NCBI GenBank assembly: GCA_937890835.1
Contig: CALADF010000057.1
Coordinates: forward strand, 1-7,817
Length of the DNA stretch: 7,817 nt
Reading direction: 5' to 3'
Source of the DNA: an uncultured bacterium
GTDB taxonomy: Bacteria; Actinomycetota; Coriobacteriia; Coriobacteriales; Eggerthellaceae
The position numbers and the translations under genes are program-made. Below the pieces are notes generated by a model. The model was not told the origin of the DNA. It ran no database searches and was given only the letters and a program-made list of their open reading frames with translations. This document shows, in pieces, positions 1-6,675 of the stretch; positions within the stretch are counted from its first letter, which is position 1, and every line of letters begins with the position of its first letter.

Positions 1-50
1 GCATTCTGAATGGTTCGATTGAAACGGTCAAAACGCGATAAGAAGACTAT

Positions 51-56
51 AGGAGG
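51..56 (+). promoter_or_regulatory. Ribosome binding site that fixes the tcdA start
   Basis: AGGAGG lies 4 bases before the ATG at 61. The same frame is open back to an ATG at 10, but that codon has no ribosome binding site, and the 17 extra residues it would add are basic and unlike the family. The ATG at 61 is therefore the chosen start. Confidence 0.85.
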
Positions 57-60
57 ACTT

Positions 61-792
61 ATGGGCGAAGACGACGCGAAGAGCAGGTTGCGCCGCGTAA
101 TTGGCGACGCAGGCGTGGATCGCCTGGACAGCGCGTGCGTCGCGGTGTTCGGCATCGGCGGCGTGGGCTCTAACTGCGCCGAAGCGCTGGTGCGCGGCGG
201 CGTGGGAGCGTTGATCGCGGTCGATCGTGATTGCGTTTCGGAGAGCAACATCAACCGGCAAGCGGTCGCGTATCTGAGCACGGTGGGTCGTCCGAAAGTG
301 GAGGTCATGGCGGCGCTTGCGCGTGAGATCAACCCCGAGGCGCAGGTGATCACGCGCGAGGTGTTCGTCATGGACGACGTGGCGGCGGTGCTCGACGGCG
401 CGCCGCGGCCTGATTACATCGTGGACGCGGTCGATACGGTGACGGCGAAGATCGCGCTAGCGCAGTATGCGCAGGAAGAGGGCATTCCCCTGATCGCTGC
501 GATGGGCGGCGCGAACAAGGTCGATCCCACCAAGCTCGCCTTCGCCGATTTGTTCGAGACGAGCAATTGCCCGCTATGCCGGGCGATGCGCAAGCGTGCG
601 CGCGCGGTGGGGGTGAAGCGGCTGCCCGTGCTGTATTCCAGCGAGCGGCCTGTGGAGGTGAGGGAGGCCGAAGGAGCCGAACGTCGCGAGAGAACCGAGC
701 TCGGGACGATGTCCTACATGCCTCCCATCATGGGTCAGATGCTCGCAGGTCGCGTGATCTGCGACCTGCTTGCGGGGATAGATCCGTTTTAA
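61..792 (+). CDS. tcdA: tRNA threonylcarbamoyladenosine dehydratase (TcdA/CsdL, ThiF/E1 superfamily)
   Basis: The 243-residue product belongs to the E1/ThiF-like ATP-binding family. Seen: an early Rossmann nucleotide loop GIGGVGS at residues 31-37, the acidic strand AVDRD at 53-57, NINRQ at 63-67 followed by VGRPKVEVM at 75-83, VDAVD at 121-125, and a late block MSYMPPIMGQMLAG at 217-230. This order is typical of TcdA, the cytosolic enzyme that uses ATP to dehydrate t6A37 of ANN-decoding tRNAs to the cyclic form ct6A. E. coli TcdA is about 268 residues, so this is slightly short but complete. A CPLC motif at 170-173 could bind metal or be redox active; that is inference. No sulfur-transfer partner gene (CsdA/CsdE) is visible. 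A ThiF/MoeB-type adenylyltransferase is the alternative, but no ThiS- or MoaD-like gene is adjacent. The gene converges on the metal ATPase and shares four bases with its stop. Its promoter lies outside the window. Confidence 0.88.
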   Translation: MGEDDAKSRLRRVIGDAGVDRLDSACVAVFGIGGVGSNCAEALVRGGVGALIAVDRDCVSESNINRQAVAYLSTVGRPKVEVMAALAREINPEAQVITREVFVMDDVAAVLDGAPRPDYIVDAVDTVTAKIALAQYAQEEGIPLIAAMGGANKVDPTKLAFADLFETSNCPLCRAMRKRARAVGVKRLPVLYSSERPVEVREAEGAERRERTELGTMSYMPPIMGQMLAGRVICDLLAGIDPF

Positions 793-2699
793 GCGTTCTT
801 TACGCTCATGGCGCGCATGGCGTTCAAGATGGCGAGCACTGCTACGCCCACGTCTCCGAACACGGCAAGCCACATGTTGGCTATGCCGATGGCGGCCAGG
901 ACGAGAATGAGCACCTTCACGCCGATGGCGAACACGATGTTCTGATGCGCGATGCCCATGGTCTTGCGTGCGATGCGGATCGCTTTCGCGATGCTCGTCG
1001 GCTTGTCGTCCATGAGCACCACGTCGGCGGCTTCGATGGCGGCATCTGAGCCGAGCGCTCCCATGGCGATGCCGACGTCGGCACGTGTGAGCACGGGCGC
1101 GTCGTTGATGCCATCGCCTACGAAGGCGAGCTTGCCCGCGTTGCGTTCTGCGGCAAGCAGGGTTTCGACGCGTTCGACTTTATCCTGCGGGAGCAGCTGC
1201 GCGTGGTATTCGTCGATGCCGAGCTTGTCGGATACCGCTTGGGCTACTTCACGACGGTCGCCTGTAAGCATGACACAGCGGGCCACGCCTGCATTATGAA
1301 GGTCTTCGATGGCCTTCGCGGCATCTTCTTTGACGGCGTCGGCGATGACGATATGCCCCGCGTATTCCCCGTCGATGGTGACGTGGAGGATGGTGCCCGC
1401 AAGCTCGCAGTTCTCGAACTTGCTGCCGTATTCGCGCATGAGCTTGTCGTTGCCGACGACGACCAGGTTCTCACCGATGCGCGCGCTCACGCCGTGGCCC
1501 GAGGTTTCCGTCACGTCCGCCACGCGCGAGGGGTCGATGTCGCCTGTGTAGGCAGCCTTCAGCGATGCTGCGATGGGATGGTCCGAATACGCTTCGGCAT
1601 GGGCTGCCATGGACAGCAGGTAGGCGGGGTCGATGTCTTTTTGGCTGTGCACCGCGACAACGTCGAACGAGCCTTGCGTGAGGGTGCCCGTTTTGTCGAA
1701 CACCACGGTGTCGACCTTCGCCAAAACCTCAAGATAGTTCGATCCCTTGATGAGCACGCCGGCGCGCGACGCTCCGCCGATGCCGCCGAAAAACGACAGC
1801 GGAACCGAGATGACCAGCGCGCAGGGACACGACACCACGAGGAAGGTCAAGCCGCGCAGGATCCAGTCGCTCCATGGACCCATGCTCAGAAGGGGCGGCA
1901 GAACAGCCAGCGCGAGCGCTGCGAAGCACACGATGGGCGTGTAGACGCGGGCGAAGCGCGTGATGAAGCTCTCGGTGCGCGCCTTCTTGTCGCTTGCGTT
2001 CTCGACGAGCTCGAGGATGCGGCTGACCGTGGATTCGCCGAAGGGCTTGGTGGTTCGGATGCGCAAAAGCCCCGACATGTTCACGCAGCCCGAGATGACC
2101 TCGGCGCCCGTCTCCACGTGACGGGGGACGGATTCGCCTGTAAGCGCGGAGGTGTCGAGTTGGCTGGCGCCATCAACGACGATGCCGTCGATGGGAACGC
2201 GCTCGCCCGGCTTCACGACGATGATATCTCCGATGGCGACGTCGTCGGGATCAACTTGCTCAAGTTGGCCGTCGCGTTCGATATTGGCGTAGTCGGGGGC
2301 GATGTCCATCATGTCGGCGATTGACTTACGGCTTTTCTCGACCGCATAGCTTTGGAACAGCTCTCCTACCTGATAGAACAACATGACGGCCGCACCCTCG
2401 GCCATGTGCGGCTCGGCATCGGGGAAGGCGATCATCGCGAACGCGCCAATTGTGGCGATGGACATGAGGAAGCTTTCGTCGAACGCTTGGCCGCGTAAGA
2501 TGTTGCGCCCCGCTTTGCGAAGCACGTCGTAGCCGACGATGAGGTAGGGGATGAGGAAGAGGATGAAGCTGGCGTAGAGCGCGCCATGCTCGCCAAGCGG
2601 GCCTACGAGCAGGTCGAAGGCGTCGATGAGCATGAACGCCGCGAACAGGGCGCCCGCGACGAGGATGCGGACGAGCAGCTTTTTCTGCTTTTTGGTCAC
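789..2699 (-). CDS. cadA: Zn2+/Cd2+/Pb2+-type heavy-metal-translocating P1B ATPase
   Basis: This 636-residue membrane pump exports divalent soft metals using ATP. Seen in order: a lysine-rich N-terminus, hydrophobic segments from about residue 10 to 120, the actuator motif TGES at 187-190, the ion-path CPC at 291-293, the phosphorylation loop DKTGTLT at 335-341, the P1B hallmark SDHP ending at 375, the hinge GDGINDAP at 528-535, and two C-terminal helices carrying K595 and D616. The Lys and Asp lie 21 residues apart, as in the ZntA pair, which points to P1B-2 (zinc, cadmium, lead) and away from copper pumps. The N-terminal HMA domain common in CadA/ZntA is absent; the next gene upstream encodes one as a separate protein. 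Translation starts at GTG behind AAAGGA, 27 bases after the HMA gene's stop, so this is the last gene of the arsR-HMA-ATPase operon. There is no room for a terminator before tcdA. Which ion is preferred cannot be read from the sequence. Confidence 0.94.
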   Translation of the reverse strand: MTKKQKKLLVRILVAGALFAAFMLIDAFDLLVGPLGEHGALYASFILFLIPYLIVGYDVLRKAGRNILRGQAFDESFLMSIATIGAFAMIAFPDAEPHMAEGAAVMLFYQVGELFQSYAVEKSRKSIADMMDIAPDYANIERDGQLEQVDPDDVAIGDIIVVKPGERVPIDGIVVDGASQLDTSALTGESVPRHVETGAEVISGCVNMSGLLRIRTTKPFGESTVSRILELVENASDKKARTESFITRFARVYTPIVCFAALALAVLPPLLSMGPWSDWILRGLTFLVVSCPCALVISVPLSFFGGIGGASRAGVLIKGSNYLEVLAKVDTVVFDKTGTLTQGSFDVVAVHSQKDIDPAYLLSMAAHAEAYSDHPIAASLKAAYTGDIDPSRVADVTETSGHGVSARIGENLVVVGNDKLMREYGSKFENCELAGTILHVTIDGEYAGHIVIADAVKEDAAKAIEDLHNAGVARCVMLTGDRREVAQAVSDKLGIDEYHAQLLPQDKVERVETLLAAERNAGKLAFVGDGINDAPVLTRADVGIAMGALGSDAAIEAADVVLMDDKPTSIAKAIRIARKTMGIAHQNIVFAIGVKVLILVLAAIGIANMWLAVFGDVGVAVLAILNAMRAMSVKNA

Positions 2700-2726
2700 G
2701 AGGGGGATCCTTTCGAGCGAAAGCTG

Positions 2727-2951
2727 CTAGCGCACGATGGCGCAGTCGGGTTCGTATTTGGAGCAGATGCTCTGCGCTTGGTCGACGATGGCTTCCATGC
2801 CGGCGCCGTCGACATCGGCGGTGATGGCGAGCTTTTGCGTCATGAAGCTGATAGAGGCCTTCTCGACGCCTTCGATCTTGTTGATGTCGCTTTCCATTTT
2901 GGCGGCGCAGTTGGCGCATTCGAGATTCTGGAGCTTGAAGGTTTTGCGCAT
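2727..2951 (-). CDS. Free-standing heavy-metal-associated (HMA) domain protein
   Basis: The 74-residue product is a single HMA (ferredoxin-like) domain. The motif LECANCAAKME places the metal-binding pair at C12 and C15, followed by the helix and the IEGVEKASISFMTQKL strand pattern of CadA N-terminal domains. Two further cysteines, C63 and C70, lie near the C-terminus and may add ligands (inference). The ATG follows AGGAAAGGA, 24 bases after the arsR stop and 27 bases before the ATPase start, so it is an operon member. It likely hands Zn/Cd/Pb to the downstream pump or acts as its detached regulatory domain. A copper chaperone (CopZ-like) role is the alternative. It is less likely because the motif is the CadA-style ECANCA rather than GMTCxxC, and because the adjacent pump is P1B-2. 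Confidence 0.88.
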   Translation of the reverse strand: MRKTFKLQNLECANCAAKMESDINKIEGVEKASISFMTQKLAITADVDGAGMEAIVDQAQSICSKYEPDCAIVR

Positions 2952-2975
2952 GATGAGTCCTTTCCTAAGGGTTGG

Positions 2976-3380
2976 TTATTCGCAGATATGAGTCATGCCC
3001 TGAGCGAGCATGGTGTAAACGTGATCGTCGGACAGCGAGTAGATGACGTTTTTGCCGTCGCGTTGGAACTTGACGAGGCGCGCTTGCTTGAGCACGCGCA
3101 GCTGATGGGAGACGGCGCTTTGCGTGACGCCGATGATGTCGGCGATGTCGGCAACGCAGCGATCGGTTTCCATGAGCGCGTAAAGGATCTTGATGCGCGT
3201 GGTGTCGGCGAATGCCTTGAACAGGTCGGCGAGGTCGTAGAGCAGCTCGTCGTCGGGCATGGTCTCGAACATGTGCTGGTTTTCCTGCCGATTGCAGCCG
3301 CAAAGGCACTCGTCTGCGATCTCTGGCGAGGCAAGAAGTTCGCGCTCGCTTGAGGACGGTGCCTCCTTTGCTTCGGTCAT
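2976..3380 (-). CDS. ArsR/SmtB-family metal-sensing repressor (CadC/SmtB type)
   Basis: The 134-residue winged-helix repressor probably dissociates from DNA on binding Zn, Cd or Pb. Seen: the ArsR core LFKAFADTTRIKILYALM at 53-70, the recognition helix region IIGVTQSAVSHQLRVLK at 82-98, and the wing FQRDGKNVIYSL at 105-116. The dimer-interface alpha5 zinc site of SmtB/CzrA looks complete: D118 and H120, then H131 and E134 with the family's 11- and 3-residue spacing. The glutamate is the last residue. An N-terminal cysteine cluster (C25, C27, C29) and C75 in DRCVAD suggest a second, thiol-rich alpha3N site, although the second cysteine of CadC's ELCVCD is replaced by alanine. The chosen ATG has GGAGG five bases upstream. 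A longer ATG frame from 3404 would start inside the proposed operator and lacks a ribosome binding site. First gene of the metal-efflux operon. Confidence 0.92.
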   Translation of the reverse strand: MTEAKEAPSSSERELLASPEIADECLCGCNRQENQHMFETMPDDELLYDLADLFKAFADTTRIKILYALMETDRCVADIADIIGVTQSAVSHQLRVLKQARLVKFQRDGKNVIYSLSDDHVYTMLAQGMTHICE

Positions 3381-3385
3381 AATAA

Positions 3386-3390
3386 CCTCC
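3386..3390 (-). promoter_or_regulatory. Ribosome binding site that fixes the arsR start
   Basis: On the minus strand GGAGG ends five bases before the ATG whose first base is 3380. It decides for the 134-residue protein over an 8-residue longer frame. Confidence 0.8.
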
Positions 3391-3401
3391 GTACAAATAA
3401 A

Positions 3402-3423
3402 CATATGAGCAACTATTCATAAG
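3402..3423 (-). promoter_or_regulatory. Candidate ArsR/SmtB operator
   Basis: An imperfect palindrome with arms TATGA (3404-3408) and TCATA (3417-3421), an 8-base centre, an additional symmetric A/T pair inside and a symmetric C/G pair at the outer ends. ArsR/SmtB operators are AT-rich 12-2-12-like palindromes, often containing such TATGA/TCATA half-sites. It sits in an AT-rich island within very GC-rich DNA and overlaps the -10 edge and probable start of transcription. Repressor binding would therefore block RNA polymerase. Confidence 0.65.
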
Positions 3424-3449
3424 TATAGGGACGGAGCACGCTTTGTCAA
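3422..3449 (-). promoter_or_regulatory. Sigma70-type promoter of the arsR-HMA-ATPase operon
   Basis: On the minus strand a consensus -35 TTGACA (3449-3444) and a -10 TATACT (3427-3422) are separated by 16 bases. Initiation would fall near 3415, inside the candidate operator, leaving a leader of about 35 bases to the arsR ATG. This is the best promoter match in the window. Confidence 0.8.
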
Positions 3450-3718
3450 GCGTTGCAAGGGGAATGGGGAGGAGTTGTTGCGCGGTTGCGGGGCGGGGTG
3501 AGAGTTGGAGGCGCCGAGCGCGTGCGGGATGCGGGGCGAACGCGCGCGAGGCGCGGTATTGCCGTGCGCGGGGGAGTCGCGGCTTGGGCGCCGCATGACG
3601 TGGGACGCGAAGCCTCCTTATGATCGTGCGTTAAGGCGGCGAGCTGCGCCGCTGCGGGCGTGCGCTTCTCCACGCGCGCCGCATGCCGTACTATAAGCGG
3701 GATTTGAATTTGCCGGCG
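3450..3718. other. Intergenic stretch with no recognised gene
   Basis: This is a very GC-rich stretch between the divergent arsR promoter and the epimerase gene. Short open frames here (for example 3505-3696) have arginine/alanine-rich translations with no family resemblance and no ribosome binding site. A small GCGGCG/CGCCGC hairpin lies near 3635-3655 without a T-run. TACTAT at 3689-3694 could be a -10 for the epimerase gene, but no -35 supports it. Confidence 0.5.
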
Positions 3719-3725
3719 AAGGAGG
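3719..3725 (+). promoter_or_regulatory. Perfect ribosome binding site that selects a TTG start
   Basis: AAGGAGG is followed by five bases and then TTG at 3731. An in-frame ATG at 3683 has no ribosome binding site, and its 16 extra residues do not resemble the family N-terminus. The TTG is therefore preferred. Confidence 0.8.
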
Positions 3726-3730
3726 CTCTT

Positions 3731-4717
3731 TTGAACGAAGTCGTCGAGGTGGTCATCGAGAACGAGTTTCTGCGTGTTCGCATATCCGCGAAAGGCGCGG
3801 AAATGCAGAGCATCGAGCAGAAGGGCGCGGGTTGGACGGATGCTTCGAGTGAGGTAATCGCCGCAGGTGAGGCGGGCCCTGCCGACGTCGAAGGCGGAGC
3901 GGATGCCGCAGATGCGCAAGCGGGGCTTGAGCGCTTGTGGTGCGCCGACCCTGCCGTTTGGGGAAGGCATGCGCCGATTCTCTTTCCGCTGATCGGGCGC
4001 TTGCGCGAGGGGTGCTACCTGCTCGGCGGCAAACGCTTCGACGCGCCGACGCATGGGTTTTGCCGTGATAGGGTGTTTGCGGTCGAGCGGCTTTCCCCAA
4101 CTGCGGTGAGGTTCACCACCGTCGATGACGCGCAGACGCGCGAGGTGTACCCGTTCGCTTTCTCGTTTTCCGTCGAGTACACTCTCGAGGGGAGCGCGAT
4201 CGTGAAAACGCATCGTGTGGAGAACCGGGGCGAGGGCGCCATGCCTTTCGAGGTCGGCGGGCACGAAGCGTATGCGGTTCGTCTTCTTCCCGGTGAGCGC
4301 ATGGCGGATTATTTCGTGCGGTTCGAAGGGCTCGATTGCCTTGAGGCGTTCGGCATGGACGAGCGGGGCATCTTGTCGTTGCCAAAGGGGTGCATCGAGC
4401 TGGATGCGGGGTGCCTGCGCCGCACGCCCGAGCAGCTCGGCCTCGACACCGTGGTGCTGGAAGACGTGCCGGGGCGGAAGGTGACGCTGGGATGCGACAA
4501 GAGCGACCACGAGGTGACGGTTGAGTTCCCCGACTTCCCGTACCTGGGCATTTGGACGGCGCAGGGGAAGGGCGAGCCGCGCTATCTGTGCATCGAGCCG
4601 TGGTCGGCGTTGCCTGACGGGCACTTTGCGTCACGCGAGTTCTCGGAGAAGCCGGGCGTGCGCACGCTTGCGTCGGGCGAGGTTGCCGAGTTGACGTATC
4701 GCATGGAGTTCAGATAG
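3731..4717 (+). CDS. LacX-like aldose 1-epimerase (galactose mutarotase) family protein
   Basis: The 328-residue cytosolic beta-sandwich enzyme likely interconverts the alpha and beta anomers of an aldose or a related sugar; the true substrate is unknown. Seen: ENEFLRVRISAKGAEMQSI at 10-28, the LacX-type GRHAPILFPLIGRL at 78-91, THGFCRD at 107-113 with H108, FEVGGHEAY at 173-181 with the presumed general-acid histidine H178, and IEPWSALPD at 288-296 with the presumed catalytic base E289. Family members usually run about 290-300 residues. The excess lies at about 33-67, an Ala/Gly/Glu-rich, low-complexity insertion between the AEMQSI strand and LWCADPAVWG. It starts at TTG behind a perfect ribosome binding site. 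It stands alone: no sugar kinase, transporter or lac/gal gene is next to it, so context does not reveal a pathway. Glucose-6-phosphate 1-epimerase (YeaD) is a less fitting alternative because of the LacX-type motifs. Confidence 0.86.
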   Translation: MNEVVEVVIENEFLRVRISAKGAEMQSIEQKGAGWTDASSEVIAAGEAGPADVEGGADAADAQAGLERLWCADPAVWGRHAPILFPLIGRLREGCYLLGGKRFDAPTHGFCRDRVFAVERLSPTAVRFTTVDDAQTREVYPFAFSFSVEYTLEGSAIVKTHRVENRGEGAMPFEVGGHEAYAVRLLPGERMADYFVRFEGLDCLEAFGMDERGILSLPKGCIELDAGCLRRTPEQLGLDTVVLEDVPGRKVTLGCDKSDHEVTVEFPDFPYLGIWTAQGKGEPRYLCIEPWSALPDGHFASREFSEKPGVRTLASGEVAELTYRMEFR

Positions 4718-4907
4718 GCGATGGGCGTCCCGGCGACAGGCCCGTGGATTGAGTTTGCGGAATGTTTCCGTTTTGCAAATGTTTCGCGTGGGTTTCGTCT
4801 GATTCCCCCGAGGCTTTTCGTTTCGGCTAAACTGTCAACGAATTTTCTCTCGCATCGCCATCGTGCCTTGTGGATCGGCAGGGGGCGCTGCGAGTTCGCC
4901 GTGAGAC
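4718..4907. other. guaA leader region, no clear promoter or riboswitch
   Basis: The stretch is more AT-rich than its flanks. It contains a direct repeat AATGTTTC at 4761-4768 and 4778-4785 (17-base period), and a 6-bp inverted repeat TTCGTT/AACGAA (4817-4822, 4837-4842) that brackets a possible -10 TAAACT at 4828-4833 lacking a recognisable -35. Nothing resembles the purine riboswitch core or a strong terminator for the epimerase gene. Confidence 0.4.
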
Positions 4908-4920
4908 TAAGGAGCCATCT

Positions 4921-6564
4921 GTGGCTAACGTAGCAACCGACCAAAAGGTCATCGTCGTCGACTTCGGCGCGCAGTACGGGCAGCTCATCGCCCGTCGCGT
5001 GCGTGATTTGGGCGTTTATTCCGAGATCGTGCCGTGCGATGTGACGGCTGAGGAAGTGCGCGCGATGGCGCCCGCCGCCATCATCTTCTCGGGCGGGCCG
5101 GCAAGCGTGTACGCTGATGACGCGCCGACCATCGACCCGGGCATTTTGGAGCTGGGGATTCCCGTGCTCGGCTTCTGCTACGGTCAGCAGATCATGGCGG
5201 CGACGCTCGGCGGCAAGGTGGGGCATACCGAGAAGGGCGAGTACGGGCATGCGGTCATCAAACGCTGCGACGGCACTACTTCGAAGCTTTTCGGTAACAC
5301 TCCGTTCGAGCAGCAGGTGTGGATGAGTCACCGCGACGCGGTGACCGAGGTGCCTGCGGGTTTCGTCGTGACGTCGCATACCGACGTGTGCCCTGTGGCC
5401 TCCATGGAGTGCGCCGAGCGCAAGCTGTACGCGACGCAGTTTCACCCCGAGGTGAAGCACACCCCGCACGGCAACGAGATGCTGGGCAACTTCCTGTTCG
5501 GCGTGTGCGGGCTTGAGCGCAACTGGACCATGGACGGCATCATCGACGAGGCCGTGGAGGCTATTCGAGCTAAAGTTGGCGGGGACCGCGTGATCTTGGG
5601 GCTTTCGGGCGGCGTGGACTCCTCCGTGGTGGCGGCGCTGTGCGCACGCGCCATCGGTAAGCAGCTGACCTGCGTGTTCGTGAACCACGGTCTTTTGCGC
5701 AAGAACGAGCCGGAGGAAGTGGAAGAGGTGTTCACGCGCCAGTTCGACGTGGACTTCGTGCACGTGCACGCCGAGGAACGCTACGCCGCGCTTTTGGCGG
5801 GCGTGACCGAGCCCGAGGAGAAGCGTCGCATCATCGGCACGCAGTTCTGGGAGGAGTTCTTCGCGGTTGCGCAGGAGCTGGCAGAAGACGGGCGTCCGGT
5901 GAAGTTTTTGGCTCAGGGGACCATTTACCCGGATATCATCGAATCGGGCGCGCGCAAGACGGGCGGCAAGGCGTCTACCATCAAGAGCCACCACAACCTG
6001 ATCCCGTTCCCCGAGGGCGTGCATTTCGATTTGATCGAGCCGCTGGATCACTTCTTCAAGGACGAGGTGCGCGCGTTGGGAACCGCGCTGGGTCTGCCCG
6101 ATCATATCGTGCATCGCCAACCGTTCCCCGGCCCCGGCCTTGCCATCCGCATCATCGGCGAGGTGACGCCGGAGAAGCTCGAGATTTTGAAGAACGCCGA
6201 CGCCATCGTGCGCGAGGAGCTGGATGCGTACAACGAGCAGTTGCTGGCGCGTTCGGGCGGCCGCGGCGGAGAGGTCGCGCGCGAGGGCGCGGGCGGGCCT
6301 GAGGTTGAGCGCCCCGTGTGGCAGTACTTCGCGGTGCTGCCTGACATCAAGAGCGTGGGCGTGATGGGCGACGAGCGCACCTACGCGCGCCCGATCATCC
6401 TGCGCGCGGTGGAGAGCTCAGACGCCATGACGGCTGACTGGGCACGGCTTCCCTACGACGTGCTGGCGAAGGTGTCGGGGCGTATCGTGGCCGAGGTGCC
6501 GGGCGTGAACCGCGTGGCGTACGACATCACGTCAAAGCCCCCGGCGACGATCGAGTGGGAGTAG
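4921..6564 (+). CDS. guaA: GMP synthase (glutamine-hydrolysing)
   Basis: The 547-residue cytosolic enzyme converts XMP, ATP and glutamine to GMP, the last step of guanine nucleotide synthesis. Seen: a class I glutamine amidotransferase domain (about 8-200) with nucleophile C86 in GFCYGQQ and H175/E177 in FHPEV; an ATP-pyrophosphatase domain with the P-loop LSGGVDSS at 228-235; and the dimerisation/XMP-binding C-terminus with RQPFPGPGLAIRI at 399-411, SVGVMGDERTY at 478-488 and the canonical end KPPATIEWE. The start is GTG, six bases after TAAGGAG (4908-4914); an upstream in-frame ATG at 4870 has no ribosome binding site and would add 17 unrelated residues. Length exceeds the usual 510-525 residues. 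Much of the excess is a Gly/Arg/Glu-rich insertion at about 443-464, just before VWQYFAVLP. Transcription likely ends at the palindrome at 6599. guaA 3' ends are known insertion points for genomic islands, relevant because accessory DNA follows. Confidence 0.97.
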   Translation: MANVATDQKVIVVDFGAQYGQLIARRVRDLGVYSEIVPCDVTAEEVRAMAPAAIIFSGGPASVYADDAPTIDPGILELGIPVLGFCYGQQIMAATLGGKVGHTEKGEYGHAVIKRCDGTTSKLFGNTPFEQQVWMSHRDAVTEVPAGFVVTSHTDVCPVASMECAERKLYATQFHPEVKHTPHGNEMLGNFLFGVCGLERNWTMDGIIDEAVEAIRAKVGGDRVILGLSGGVDSSVVAALCARAIGKQLTCVFVNHGLLRKNEPEEVEEVFTRQFDVDFVHVHAEERYAALLAGVTEPEEKRRIIGTQFWEEFFAVAQELAEDGRPVKFLAQGTIYPDIIESGARKTGGKASTIKSHHNLIPFPEGVHFDLIEPLDHFFKDEVRALGTALGLPDHIVHRQPFPGPGLAIRIIGEVTPEKLEILKNADAIVREELDAYNEQLLARSGGRGGEVAREGAGGPEVERPVWQYFAVLPDIKSVGVMGDERTYARPIILRAVESSDAMTADWARLPYDVLAKVSGRIVAEVPGVNRVAYDITSKPPATIEWE

Positions 6565-6598
6565 AAAAAATACGTGCAATACACGTGCATGACAGTCC

Positions 6599-6637
6599 AG
6601 ATAGCACCCATGGCGCAGTGCGCCATGGGTGCTATCT
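6599..6637 (+). terminator. Near-perfect 39-base palindrome, probable guaA terminator
   Basis: Two 19-base arms (6599-6617 and 6619-6637) are exact reverse complements around a single central base. As RNA this gives a stem of about 17 bp with a 5-base loop. It starts 34 bases after the guaA stop, and its 3' side runs into TCTTTGTGT, a weak T-run. An A-run (6565-6570) precedes it. Because the arms are symmetrical it could also act on the opposite strand or as a dispersed palindromic repeat. A terminator is the simplest reading. Confidence 0.7.
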
Positions 6638-6675
6638 TTGTGTATCGGAGCGGGTCGCGGCATATTCCGGTCGCC

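Noticed and set aside
1203..2324. 373-codon open frame on the plus strand inside the metal ATPase
   Set aside because: It is exactly antisense to strong P-type ATPase motifs; the translation is Arg/His/Asp-rich with no family pattern, an effect of GC-rich codon use.
2586..3353. 255-codon plus-strand frame across the HMA and arsR genes
   Set aside because: Antisense to two recognised genes and the ATPase start; no ribosome binding site or domain pattern.
3505..3696. 63-codon frame in the intergenic stretch
   Set aside because: No ribosome binding site, Arg/Ala-rich, and no resemblance to a known family.
3446..4624. 392-codon minus-strand frame opposite the epimerase gene
   Set aside because: Antisense shadow of a gene with clear LacX motifs; composition is Arg/Pro/Ala-rich and motif-free.
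4718..4920. Purine riboswitch upstream of guaA
   Set aside because: The conserved core and loop sequences of guanine riboswitches are not present; only a short direct repeat and a weak inverted repeat are seen.
4582..6120. 512-codon minus-strand frame opposite guaA
   Set aside because: It mirrors guaA codons; the His/Arg/Leu-rich translation shows no motif, and guaA is certain on the other strand.
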